In this document: positions 23,895-32,741 of the stretch, one piece after another
How the letters are laid out: the number at the start of each line of letters is the position of its first letter
How positions within the stretch are numbered: the first letter of the stretch is position 1
Assembly: GCA_007121385.1 (NCBI GenBank)
Contig: SKLV01000030.1
Location: 1-50,986, forward strand
Reading direction: 5' to 3'
DNA length: 50,986 bases
Source: Bdellovibrionales bacterium
GTDB taxonomy: Bacteria; Bdellovibrionota; Bdellovibrionia; Bdellovibrionales; UBA1609
Notes under the pieces: model-generated
The model's database searches: none
Seen by the model: only the letters and a program-made list of their open reading frames with translations
Told to the model about the DNA's origin: nothing
Made by a program: the position numbers and the translations under genes

Positions 23895-24607
23895 TTTTTA
23901 TACTTCTTAAAATTTTTCATGTAGGAGTCGGCCACAAGCTTTTCGTCTAAACCCAAAAGTCGAGCCACCTGCACTACAAAGCCCCTCACAAAGACAGCCG
24001 CAGGCAGAGACTCGAAGTCATCTTTCTCTAAGGCCACCAAATAGCTCTTGCCGATTCGCGTCTCATCACAGATCTGGTCCACAGAAATCCGTTTATAGGA
24101 GCGGATCTTTTGCAGAGTAGGCCCATTGAACTCACGAGTCTGTTTTATCTCTTCTTCCATCTCAGAGTTCAGAGGATAGGTGCTTAGCCGAGTGCGAGCG
24201 TGCCCTTGAGGGAGTTGGGGCTCGCGGGCAAAGACAAAAGCTGGGGCAGTTTGGGGAGCCTCCCTGTGAGTTTCTGGCTGGCCTTGAAGTGGCCGCTCTG
24301 AGGAGAGCTCTTCATCTTGCTGGGGATCGGGGAAGTCGGGGAGCTCGCGCATGGCCTTCTCCCGCAATAGCTGTTCGTCGTAGGCTCGGCGACGCTCTTC
24401 ATGTCCCAGAACAGTAAAGGCCTCCTCCACCAACCGCAAAAGCTCTTTGGCCTCTTCGGGAGTGAACATGGTATAAAGGGCAGGGCTATCTGGAGAATAG
24501 GCCACTCGAGCCCTCTGATAGGCTCTGTGGATCTCTTGCAGAGGAGCCTGAGGTGAGACCTCCAAGATATCGTAATAGCTCTGACTGTGAATTCCCAAGT
24601 GCTTCAT
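23891..24607 (-). CDS. degenerate J-domain fused to RodZ-type helix-turn-helix
   Basis: A 238-residue cytoplasmic protein. Residues about 10-75 read as a J-domain (YYDILEVSPQAPLQEIHRAY, then LRLVEEAFTVLGHEERRRAYD), but the invariant HPD loop is S-P-D (AYSPDSP), so DnaK stimulation is doubtful. A charged, Pro/Gln-rich linker follows. Residues about 165-235 form an XRE/HTH_25 domain like that of RodZ (LQKIRSYKRISVDQICDETR, IGKSYLVALEKDDFESLPA, VFVRGFVVQVARLLGLD). No transmembrane helix follows, unlike RodZ. It is next to a MinD-like ATPase gene (32 bp) and overlaps rluD. Role unknown; polar localisation or transcription control are possibilities. Confidence 0.8.
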   Translation of the reverse strand: MKHLGIHSQSYYDILEVSPQAPLQEIHRAYQRARVAYSPDSPALYTMFTPEEAKELLRLVEEAFTVLGHEERRRAYDEQLLREKAMRELPDFPDPQQDEELSSERPLQGQPETHREAPQTAPAFVFAREPQLPQGHARTRLSTYPLNSEMEEEIKQTREFNGPTLQKIRSYKRISVDQICDETRIGKSYLVALEKDDFESLPAAVFVRGFVVQVARLLGLDEKLVADSYMKNFKKYKN

Positions 24608-24639
24608 GCTCTCCCGATCTTAGTCTGCTCTTTATAGTA

Positions 24640-25608
24640 TTACACAACTGCCCGTTTAAAAGGAACATTTGCAAATTCCTTGGATATGGCGAAGAGCTGA
24701 CTGTAAAGGCGGCTCTGAGGGTAATCAATCAGTAGGGGACGACGCTTCCTCAGTGCCTGCCATACGGCGTTATCATAGTCTAAATGTCCGAGGAGCTCAC
24801 AGGGGGTGCCAAAGTATTTCTTGCAAACGGCCTTCACTGAGGGGCCCAGTTCATTGTCATGCATACTGCGTGTTTGGTTTAAGACGATCTCAAATTTCAG
24901 AGCCTGCATAAAATGTTTCAGTTGAGCTCCACCTCTTGGCTCTTTGAGTGCCACCCATTGAAGTAAATCGGCAGGGGTGCGTATGCCCAGCTCCTGCCTT
25001 TGGGCCATGAGCTGGGCCAGTTGATCTGTGAGCCCTAATTGCGCCTCGTGGCGCTTGAGCTTGCGATAAAAAACGGCCTTCATAAAGCTATAGGCATTTT
25101 CCATGCTCGAGGGCTCAGGAGTCATCACTAGGACTTTTCGGTTGGCCATCAAAAAAAAGTCGAGGGTGGTATCATGGGCGCCTGCACTCAAGTCCATCAC
25201 CACAAAGTCAGCTGGGGTGTTAAAGAGAGCGGACATCAAACGGCTACGCTGAGGCTGAGTGAGTCCTGAGATATTGTGGCCTTCAGAGGCTCCACTTACA
25301 AAGCGAAGATTGGCATAGGGGGTAGGGCGAATCACCTCTTCAAAGCGCAGGCCTGGATTCAGCAGATACTCATTAATGCCCTTGCCTTCGATCTTCTCAC
25401 CCAGATAGGTGTGCAGATTCGCCGCACCCAAATCCAAATCGGCTAAAATGGTGTCAAAGCCCCTATGAGCCAAAAGGAGAGCGAGACTGGAGCTAAAAAA
25501 AGACTTACCCACCCCCCCTTTGCCCCCACCCACGGCAATAAGAACGGAGGCCGGCTGCTTGTACCCCCGCAAATAGCTAAAATCGTACTGCGTATTCTCA
25601 ATCCACAC
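24640..25608 (-). CDS. MinD/ParA-like (FlhG-type) ATPase
   Basis: Deviant Walker A ATPase used to position cellular machinery. The 322-residue chain has AVGGGKGGVGKSFFSSSLA with the signature lysine (about Lys30-Ser36), DLDLGAANLHTYLG, and switch II VVMDLSAGAHDTTLDFF. The C-terminal third is helical and has no obvious MinD membrane-targeting helix. Start is GTG, 11 bp after tsaB. No flagellar or min genes are near, so the cargo is unknown; the adjacent J-HTH gene is the most likely partner by context. Confidence 0.82.
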   Translation of the reverse strand: MWIENTQYDFSYLRGYKQPASVLIAVGGGKGGVGKSFFSSSLALLLAHRGFDTILADLDLGAANLHTYLGEKIEGKGINEYLLNPGLRFEEVIRPTPYANLRFVSGASEGHNISGLTQPQRSRLMSALFNTPADFVVMDLSAGAHDTTLDFFLMANRKVLVMTPEPSSMENAYSFMKAVFYRKLKRHEAQLGLTDQLAQLMAQRQELGIRTPADLLQWVALKEPRGGAQLKHFMQALKFEIVLNQTRSMHDNELGPSVKAVCKKYFGTPCELLGHLDYDNAVWQALRKRRPLLIDYPQSRLYSQLFAISKEFANVPFKRAVV

Positions 25609-25619
25609 TTCTAAAGCCC

Positions 25620-26372
25620 TTATTTGCCTTTAATTTTCAGCTTCTCTTCGGGTTCTGACGCGCGGATGTAAAGAGGTTTTGTATCTGACCAAGGCCCAAT
25701 TTTTCCATATTTGAGAGCCCACTGGGCCAAAGTTTGGGCCTGGGGAAAATTTTTTTCTGCCTGATCCAGGATATCAAGCCTCTCCATCAGGGCGGAAGGG
25801 AGTTGGCCGGCATAGGCCCCAAAGCCATTGCCCAGGCCTAAATAAGAGGAGGCAAAGGGAGATAAGAGAGAAGCTAATTCCTCCGGGCGACAAGCTCTAG
25901 GAGGGATCACCTCCACGAGGGGCTGATCAGTCTGGTCCCTCTGAACTTCATAGGTGGCAAAATACACCATATTCCGAAAGGCGTTCACCAAACAGAGAAC
26001 AGTCGGAGGTAGGCTCTCTTTTTGGAAACTTTGAAGCTCCGGCAGGGCATTTAAAGCTATTAAATTTAAAGAGTTCAAACTGACGATGGGGATATCCAGA
26101 GCGTAAGCAAGGCTGCGGACAAAATTAATGGCCACCCTAAGGCCTGTAAAACTGCCCGGTCCCAGTCCGCAGGCAACAGCTTGTACTTGACCCAACTCTA
26201 TCCCGTTACGCATTAAGATGGCCTGAACTTGAGAGGTCAATATGTCGCTATGATGACTGGACTCTGTCCAGGTCATTTGATCAATGACCTTCACAGATTT
26301 CTTGCTCTCACTCACCTGTGCCAAAGCTAAACTGCCCTGAGGCGAGCTGGTGTCCACCGCCAACACGATCAT
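25620..26372 (-). CDS. tsaB: tRNA threonylcarbamoyladenosine synthesis protein TsaB
   Basis: Partner of TsaD in the t6A37 tRNA modification. The 250-residue ASKHA-fold protein begins MIVLAVDTSSPQGSLALA and carries the TsaB signature GLGPGSFTGLRVAINFVRSLAYAL, then VSLNSL. The end of the chain is longer than in short forms and ends in a charged tail. It sits 10 bp after rseP and 11 bp before the MinD-like gene, in one minus-strand unit. Confidence 0.92.
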   Translation of the reverse strand: MIVLAVDTSSPQGSLALAQVSESKKSVKVIDQMTWTESSHHSDILTSQVQAILMRNGIELGQVQAVACGLGPGSFTGLRVAINFVRSLAYALDIPIVSLNSLNLIALNALPELQSFQKESLPPTVLCLVNAFRNMVYFATYEVQRDQTDQPLVEVIPPRACRPEELASLLSPFASSYLGLGNGFGAYAGQLPSALMERLDILDQAEKNFPQAQTLAQWALKYGKIGPWSDTKPLYIRASEPEEKLKIKGK

Positions 26373-26382
26373 GCCAAAGCCC

Positions 26383-28083
26383 TCACCAGGCGGCCGAGCT
26401 AAACCAATTGGTAATATCGTTAAATAGAGAAAAAATAAGAAGTCCCATCAGGATGAGAAGACCCACTTGCTGGGCAATTTCCATTTTTCTCAAGCTTACA
26501 GGAGCTCCCTTGATGGCCTCAATTCCAAAAAAGACCAAGTGTCCTCCATCGAGAATGGGGATGGGGAGCAAGTTAATGATAAATAAATTAATCGACAAAA
26601 TGGCCATCATTTTTAGAAAGGCCGACAGCCCGATCTCAAAGGTTTGGCTGGCAAATCGACCAATGGTGATCACTCCGGCAATGTTTTTTGTAGAGACCTC
26701 TCCCTGGATCAGTCGAATCACGCCCATAACCACCATTTTAGTCATGACCAGAGATTCAGAGGCCCCTAGGGAGGCCGCCTTTATGGGGTTTCGAGTTCGA
26801 AACAGGGCGGGGGGGGCGGTCACGTTAATATAGGCGGGGACAATGCCCACGGTAAAGCGACGATCATCCTGGCCCTGAGCGTTGAGGAGGCTGGTGAACT
26901 CAGGGACAGTATTTAGGGTGATTTTTTCTCCTTTGCGCAAGACTCCAAAAGCGAGACTCTCTTGGGAGTCTGGATCAAAGCCGGAGACCGCACCCACCAC
27001 TTCAGTCCACTGAGTGACAGGCTCCTCTCCCACCTGGACCAGCTTATCGCCTGGCAGGAGTCCTGCCCTTTCGGCTGGAGAGTCTCTACGCACCCTCAAG
27101 ATATAGAGTTCTGTGGACTCCAAACCCAATTGGGGGAGAAGAGGCTGGCTCAAATCCAATCCAGCCAAATCTAAGGTGATGGGGCGCTCAGGCTCTACCT
27201 GTTCAATTTGGTAGGCCTTGACCCTCAATTGGATGGGGGCTTCAGTCCCTCCCGTTTCGAGAGCCTTCTGCAGAGCGGGCTCCAGCTCTCGCCAATAGCC
27301 CACATCCTCATCGTTGATTCCCACGATCATATCAAAGGTCTTTATTCCGGCTAAAGCCGCCCGGCTCGAGGGATCGGGCACTCCCACAAGCGAACTTAAT
27401 GACTCCACACCCAAGCCTTCAATGCGACCCACTTTGGCCTGGGTGCTGAGGATGTTCTCGTTTTCAGCGAGTCGAGGTGTGGCAAGAACTTCAACCTCCC
27501 TCTCCTCTTGTTCTCTCTTTACTAGAAATCTCAGTTCTTCATTGGCAGAAGCTTGGATTTGGCTGGAGATCTCTCGCCAGAAAGAAGTGGGTTTGTCGTT
27601 GATCGCCAGAATGCGATCCCCTGACCGGAAGCCTGCTTCATGAGCCTGCGTGCCTTCCTGAATATCCCCCACTTGGTGGCTTAAAACCGGATCTCCAACC
27701 ATAGCAATAGCGGCAAATAAAAAAGCTGCGAAAAACAAATTCATCAGAGGTCCCGCCAAGACAATGGCAATTCGCTGACCGACCGGTTTGAGCAAAAAGG
27801 CCTGTTCCCTCTCTGAGGGGGGGACCTCGGCGGTGGGGTCATCCCCGTACATTTTCACATAGCCCCCAAGGGGGATCAGAGAGACGCAGTAAGTGGTGTC
27901 CCCTCTCTTATGTTGCAGGATCTTTTTACCAAATCCCAGAGAGAAGACTTCCACTCGGACGCGGTAATACTTGGCGACTAAAAAGTGGCCCAGCTCATGC
28001 ACAAAGACCAAAAGGCCAATCATGATAATAAAGGGAATAATTCCAGAGAGGCCCTGCTGGAGCCAAGAGAGAATAAGTTCCAT
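26383..28083 (-). CDS. rseP: site-2 intramembrane metalloprotease RseP with three PDZ-like domains
   Basis: Inner-membrane zinc protease for regulated intramembrane proteolysis. The first helix holds HELGHF (His29, Glu30, His33); the last membrane region holds the zinc-ligand motif LPIPILDGGHLVFF. Between them three PDZ-like blocks can be read: around 135-210 (AGFRSGDRILAINDKP), 225-315 (AALAGIKTFDMIVGINDEDV) and 325-425 (AERAGLLPGDKLVQVGEEPV). E. coli RseP has two and about 450 residues; this protein has 566. It follows cdsA by 52 bp with no dxr between. Its anti-sigma substrate is not in the window. Confidence 0.93.
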   Translation of the reverse strand: MELILSWLQQGLSGIIPFIIMIGLLVFVHELGHFLVAKYYRVRVEVFSLGFGKKILQHKRGDTTYCVSLIPLGGYVKMYGDDPTAEVPPSEREQAFLLKPVGQRIAIVLAGPLMNLFFAAFLFAAIAMVGDPVLSHQVGDIQEGTQAHEAGFRSGDRILAINDKPTSFWREISSQIQASANEELRFLVKREQEEREVEVLATPRLAENENILSTQAKVGRIEGLGVESLSSLVGVPDPSSRAALAGIKTFDMIVGINDEDVGYWRELEPALQKALETGGTEAPIQLRVKAYQIEQVEPERPITLDLAGLDLSQPLLPQLGLESTELYILRVRRDSPAERAGLLPGDKLVQVGEEPVTQWTEVVGAVSGFDPDSQESLAFGVLRKGEKITLNTVPEFTSLLNAQGQDDRRFTVGIVPAYINVTAPPALFRTRNPIKAASLGASESLVMTKMVVMGVIRLIQGEVSTKNIAGVITIGRFASQTFEIGLSAFLKMMAILSINLFIINLLPIPILDGGHLVFFGIEAIKGAPVSLRKMEIAQQVGLLILMGLLIFSLFNDITNWFSSAAW

Positions 28084-28135
28084 GCCACCATCTTAAAGAC
28101 CCTAGGGGTCTTCTTCCAGTGTTTTTACAAAAATT

Positions 28136-28963
28136 TTAGTGAGTCAGAGCCCAAAAATAGACTAAAGGCGCCGCAAAATAAACCCCATCGAGACGATCTA
28201 GAATTCCTCCGTGTCCCGGCATAAGTTTTCCTGAGTCTTTCACCTGGGCGACCCTCTTTAAAAGAGAGGCAAAGAGATCTCCAAATTGTGCAGAAATCGC
28301 CACAAAAAGCCCCAGAGTCAAAAGGCTGAGGAGGGAAAAATGGTGAAAATAAAAAAACCAAAATAGGCTGGCCATCATCAAAGAGCCCAGGACTCCTGAA
28401 AGAGAGCCCTCCATAGTCTTCTTAGGTGAAATGTCTGGCATCAAGGGGGTCTTCCCGGCCCACTTTCCCCCAAAGTAGGCAAAAGTGTCGCAGGCAAAGA
28501 CCATCAGGAGCATCATGGCAAACCAAGCTAAAGCTCCTTCCAGTTGAAGAAGAAAAATTGCATGCAAAGGGAGAATCACCGCATAGAGGAAGCCTGTCGC
28601 AGAGCGCGTCAAAGTTCGCAGCAGCTCCTCTAGGGGGGCTTGGTTGCGGGTGAGAGCTAAGCTGAGGGAGAGAAAGCTCACTATCACCAGAGCCAGACTG
28701 GACAAGAGAAATTGGGGATTAAAAATAAATGTGGTCACAATGATTAACACGCCCAGCAAAAACAGCCAGCGCAGGGGAGCTGGACACCTGGGAGAGGGAA
28801 AGACCAATTGGCTGTACTCCCAGGCTCCCACCAAGAGTACGAGAAGGCTCAAATCTGCCAGTCCTTGAGCCCCGGCCCAGTAGCCAGTGGCCACCAAGAG
28901 ACCTGCCGCTAGCAGAGCCGAGAGGACTCTTGTTTTAAGGGAGGGCTTGAAGAATTTGCTCAC
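28136..28963 (-). CDS. cdsA: phosphatidate cytidylyltransferase
   Basis: Makes CDP-diacylglycerol for phospholipid synthesis; integral membrane enzyme. Several hydrophobic helices are followed by the family signature DISPKKTMEGSLSGVLGS and the C-terminal GDLFASLLKRVAQVKDSGKL and PGHGGILDRLDG. The frame stays open upstream to 29068, but those residues lie inside uppS and look unlike the family; GTG 28963 gives MSKFFKPSLKTRVLSALL just before the first helix and a 275-residue product of normal size. It overlaps uppS by 29 nt. The start lacks a good Shine-Dalgarno and is the least certain part. Confidence 0.9.
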   Translation of the reverse strand: MSKFFKPSLKTRVLSALLAAGLLVATGYWAGAQGLADLSLLVLLVGAWEYSQLVFPSPRCPAPLRWLFLLGVLIIVTTFIFNPQFLLSSLALVIVSFLSLSLALTRNQAPLEELLRTLTRSATGFLYAVILPLHAIFLLQLEGALAWFAMMLLMVFACDTFAYFGGKWAGKTPLMPDISPKKTMEGSLSGVLGSLMMASLFWFFYFHHFSLLSLLTLGLFVAISAQFGDLFASLLKRVAQVKDSGKLMPGHGGILDRLDGVYFAAPLVYFWALTH

Positions 28964-29660
28964 TGGTTCGGCCAAAGCGACGCTCCCTTTGTGAGAAGTG
29001 ATGAAGAGCTTGGTGCAAGTCCTTAGCGCTGAATTCGGGCCAATTCCTTTGGCTGATGAAGATTTCACTGTAGGCTGCTTGCCACAGATAAAAATTAGAC
29101 AAGCGGTTCTCGCCGCTGGTGCGAATAATCAAATCTGGATCAGGAGCAAAAGAGGAGTCCAAATGGGAGTGGACCAAAGCCTCGGAGATATCGGCGGGTT
29201 CCAGCTCACCATTTTTCACTCTCTGACAGAGATGCCGAACAGCCTGGCAAATTTCCTGTCTTCCCCCATAATTGAGGGCAAAAATTAAATTGAGGCCAGT
29301 GTTCTGACGGGTTTCACGAATACAGTCTTTAATCTCAGTCTGTAAGTCTAAAGGAAGGCGACTTAAGTCCCCCACACAGTGGAGTTTGATATTGTTGTTT
29401 TGGAGAGTGTTTCTCTCCCGCCGCAGCCGATGGCGGAGAAGAGTCATCAGAAAATGAACCTCTTCTTTCGGGCGCATCCAGTTTTCTGTACTGAAAGTAA
29501 AGAGAGTGAGGTGGGGGATCTTGAGCCTTGCCACCTCCTCGATGATTTTTCGCGCCACTCGGGCTCCGCGAATATGGCCGTAATAACGACTGCGCCCCTT
29601 TGCCTGGGCCCAGCGTCCGTTACCATCCATAATAATGGCCAAATGCTTGGGGACTGCCAT
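28935..29660 (-). CDS. uppS: undecaprenyl diphosphate synthase (isoprenyl transferase)
   Basis: Cis-prenyltransferase producing the C55 lipid carrier for peptidoglycan and O-antigen. The 241-residue protein has the catalytic Asp12 in IMDGNGRWA, the HIRGA / FSTENW region (TLFTFSTENWMRPKEEV), and the C-terminal DLIIRTSGENRLSNFYLWQ and FSQRERRFG motifs. The start ATG overlaps the frr stop by one base (TAATG), which suggests coupled translation. Length is normal. Confidence 0.95.
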   Translation of the reverse strand: MAVPKHLAIIMDGNGRWAQAKGRSRYYGHIRGARVARKIIEEVARLKIPHLTLFTFSTENWMRPKEEVHFLMTLLRHRLRRERNTLQNNNIKLHCVGDLSRLPLDLQTEIKDCIRETRQNTGLNLIFALNYGGRQEICQAVRHLCQRVKNGELEPADISEALVHSHLDSSFAPDPDLIIRTSGENRLSNFYLWQAAYSEIFISQRNWPEFSAKDLHQALHHFSQRERRFGRTSEQILQALP

Positions 29661-30217
29661 TAGACTGTCATCAATTCCTTTTCTTTGTCCTCACCCATCT
29701 GGTCCAGCCTTGCAATAAAGCTGTCCGTGAGCTCTTGGATTTCATCGCTGAGTCGCTTTTGCTCATCTTCGCCAATCAGTTTGTCTTTCAGCGCTTTTTT
29801 AATCTCATCATTGGCATCTCGGCGGGCCATTCTCACAGCCACGCGTCCCTCTTCCACGATTTTCTTCACACTTTTAACTAGATCTTTCCGTCTTTCCTCT
29901 GTCAGCTCAGGGACCTTGAGGCGGATGACTTTGCCATCATTTTGCGGAGTCATTCCGATATCACTTTTGACCAAGGCGGACTCAATATCCTTTAAAACAG
30001 AGGTCTCCCAAGGAGCTATGAGGAAGGATTTGGCGTCAGGAGTGGACAGTGAGGCCACTTGGTTCAAAGGAGTGGGGGTGCCATAGTAATTGACCTTGAT
30101 TCCATCCAGCATGGACACTTGGGCCTTGCCAGTTCTCACCTTCTTGAGGTCAGTGGCCAGAGCGGCCAGAGCTTTTTCCATGCTGTCTTGGGTGGTTGCC
30201 TTTAAGTTTTCTATCAT
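29660..30217 (-). CDS. frr: ribosome recycling factor
   Basis: Splits post-termination ribosomes together with EF-G. At 185 residues it has the family's size and shows MEKALAALATDLKKVRTGKAQVSML-type helix 1 (RTGKA), YYGTPTPLNQVASLSTPDAK, TEERRKDLVKSVKKI and VRMARRDANDEIKK. GAGG lies 6 nt before its ATG. It follows pyrH by 17 bp in the conserved pyrH-frr-uppS order. Confidence 0.97.
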   Translation of the reverse strand: MIENLKATTQDSMEKALAALATDLKKVRTGKAQVSMLDGIKVNYYGTPTPLNQVASLSTPDAKSFLIAPWETSVLKDIESALVKSDIGMTPQNDGKVIRLKVPELTEERRKDLVKSVKKIVEEGRVAVRMARRDANDEIKKALKDKLIGEDEQKRLSDEIQELTDSFIARLDQMGEDKEKELMTV

Positions 30218-30234
30218 TTTAAACCTCTTTCTCT

Positions 30235-30987
<753 letters not shown>

Positions 30988-31638
30988 TTAGTTGCGGAGT
31001 TGGGCGGCCACTTCCTCGGCAAAGTTTTCCTGTTTTTTCTCGATGCCCTCGCCCAGCTCATAGCGAGTGAAGCGACGAATCACCAGATTTTCTCCAATCT
31101 TGGCGATGGTCTCCTGCAGGTACTGCTCGATGCTGACATCAGGATTCTTTACAAACTTTTGGTCCATCAGACAAATCTCAGAGGCCCATTTTTTGATTTG
31201 ACCTTCCAGAATCTTGTCTAAGAATTCAGCCTTTTTTCCCTCTTCCAGAGCTTTGGCCTTCAAGACCTCATACTCTCTTTGGCGCACTTCCTCGGGAATT
31301 TCATCCACTTTGACATACTGAGGCCCCATGGCTGCAATATGCATGGCAATGTCTCGAACAAAGTCCTGAAAGATTTCGTTGCGGGCGACAAAGTCGGTCT
31401 CTGAGTTGACCTCTAAAAGGACTCCAATTCGTCCTCCAGCATGAATGTAAGAAGTCACTAAACCCTCAGCGGCCACTCGCCCGGCCTTTTTAGCGGCCTT
31501 GCTTAAGCCTTTGGTGCGCAGCCAGTCCACGGCCTTGTCAAAATTGCCTTGGTTTTCCTCCAAAGCCTTTTTGCAATCCATCATTCCAGCTCCCGTTTTT
31601 TCCCTTAAGTCCTTCACCATACTTGCGCTGATAGACAT
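30988..31638 (-). CDS. tsf: elongation factor Ts
   Basis: Guanine-nucleotide exchange factor for EF-Tu. It has the UBA-like N-terminus with VKDLREKTGAGMMDCKKAL, the TDFVARN motif and a C-terminal dimerisation region (KFVKNPDVSIEQYL). The frame opens at 31662, overlapping the rpsB stop, but ATG 31638 is chosen: GAGG precedes it by 8 nt and the product starts like the family (MSISASMVKDLREKTGAG). At 216 residues it is of the shorter, single-core type rather than the roughly 280-residue E. coli form. Confidence 0.95.
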   Translation of the reverse strand: MSISASMVKDLREKTGAGMMDCKKALEENQGNFDKAVDWLRTKGLSKAAKKAGRVAAEGLVTSYIHAGGRIGVLLEVNSETDFVARNEIFQDFVRDIAMHIAAMGPQYVKVDEIPEEVRQREYEVLKAKALEEGKKAEFLDKILEGQIKKWASEICLMDQKFVKNPDVSIEQYLQETIAKIGENLVIRRFTRYELGEGIEKKQENFAEEVAAQLRN

Positions 31639-31658
31639 TCTCTCCACCTCTCTATTGA

Positions 31659-32630
31659 TCATTGTTTTTCGGCTTCGGCAGTTTCGCTGTCGGCGGCTTC
31701 GCTCTCTGCATCTTCAGAGGGAGCGGCACTTTCGCCACCCTCCAACTCCATGGCAATTTCCACGTCGTCGGCAGTTCCAGCAGCCACCAATTTGCGACCT
31801 TTGGAAACCTTCACCACTGCAGGCCCTGCAGCACCAGGAGCTGTAGGTTGAGCCTTGGCTTCCTCTTGAGCTTTGGCCGCTTCAGCAGCACGAGCCCGGC
31901 TCTCCTCTTCCTTTTGCTGTTGACCCATGGCCCGAACTTTCTCCTCCCAAAGCTTAGCCCCTTCCAGGTAGGCTTCGGCGGCCATATCTGCAAACAGCTT
32001 GATGGAGCGAATGGCGTCATCGTTGCCGGGGATGGGGAATTCAATGACTTCGGGATCGCTGTTAGTGTCAGCAATGCCCACCACAGGAATGCCTAAGCGA
32101 CGGGCCTCAGCCACGGCAATATGCTCCTTAGTCAAATCCACCACAAACAGAAGTTCTGGAGCCTCTTTCATCTCCCGGATTCCATCTAGATACTCGCTGA
32201 GCTTCCCATACTCCTTCTCCATGCTGGCCCGCTCTTTTTTGGAGAGGTAGTCCAACTCACCTTTTTCTCTCATTTGATCAATTTTCTTCAAACGATCTAT
32301 ACTGGATTTTACGGTTTGGAAGTTGGTGAGGGTCCCGCCCAGCCAGCGCTTTGTGACATAAAACTGACCGCATTTTGCGGACGCCTCTTTAATGGGCTCC
32401 ACAGCCTGTTTTTTTGTGCCCACAAAGATCATGCGGCCGCCTTGAGCTGCAACTTCCTTGACCTTTTCCGCAGCCCGACGGGCATGGACCACAGACTTTT
32501 GTAAATCGATGATGTGAATGCCACCTCGATCGGTGTAAACATAGGGTTTCATTTTGGGGTTCCAGCGCTGAGTCTGGTGACCGAAGTGAACTCCAGCGTC
32601 GAGCATTTCGCGCATGGTGATTTGAGCCAT
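31659..32630 (-). CDS. rpsB: 30S ribosomal protein S2 with long acidic C-terminal tail
   Basis: Small-subunit protein that recruits S1. The S2 core spans residues 1 to about 240 (MLDAGVHFGHQTQRWNPKM, IFVGTKKQA, KRWLGGTLTNFQT, VVGIADTNSDP). After it comes an 80-residue extension: a Glu/Ala/Lys helix, then a short basic stretch and a strongly acidic Ser/Ala/Glu tail. E. coli S2 has 241 residues; this has 323. The frame extends 12 codons upstream of 32630, but AGAGGA precedes the ATG at 32630 and the family starts there. First gene of the rpsB-tsf-pyrH-frr block. I saw no convincing promoter in the 111 bp upstream. Confidence 0.95.
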   Translation of the reverse strand: MAQITMREMLDAGVHFGHQTQRWNPKMKPYVYTDRGGIHIIDLQKSVVHARRAAEKVKEVAAQGGRMIFVGTKKQAVEPIKEASAKCGQFYVTKRWLGGTLTNFQTVKSSIDRLKKIDQMREKGELDYLSKKERASMEKEYGKLSEYLDGIREMKEAPELLFVVDLTKEHIAVAEARRLGIPVVGIADTNSDPEVIEFPIPGNDDAIRSIKLFADMAAEAYLEGAKLWEEKVRAMGQQQKEEESRARAAEAAKAQEEAKAQPTAPGAAGPAVVKVSKGRKLVAAGTADDVEIAMELEGGESAAPSEDAESEAADSETAEAEKQ

Positions 32631-32741
32631 GATTTCTTCCTCTCTGGTTAATCCGCCTTTCCGCATTCAGCCATACCCTTTTCGCCGACGGACCACAGTG
32701 GGTTGGACCAGGAGTTTGCAGAAAGTGTGTATTTGTTATTC

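Noticed and set aside
26318-26833. 171-codon open frame antisense to rseP and tsaB
   Set aside because: It spans the junction of two well-supported genes on the other strand, with no ribosome site.
29013-29068. Upstream extension of cdsA to 29068
   Set aside because: The added residues fall inside uppS in another frame and are not CdsA-like; GTG 28963 fits family length.
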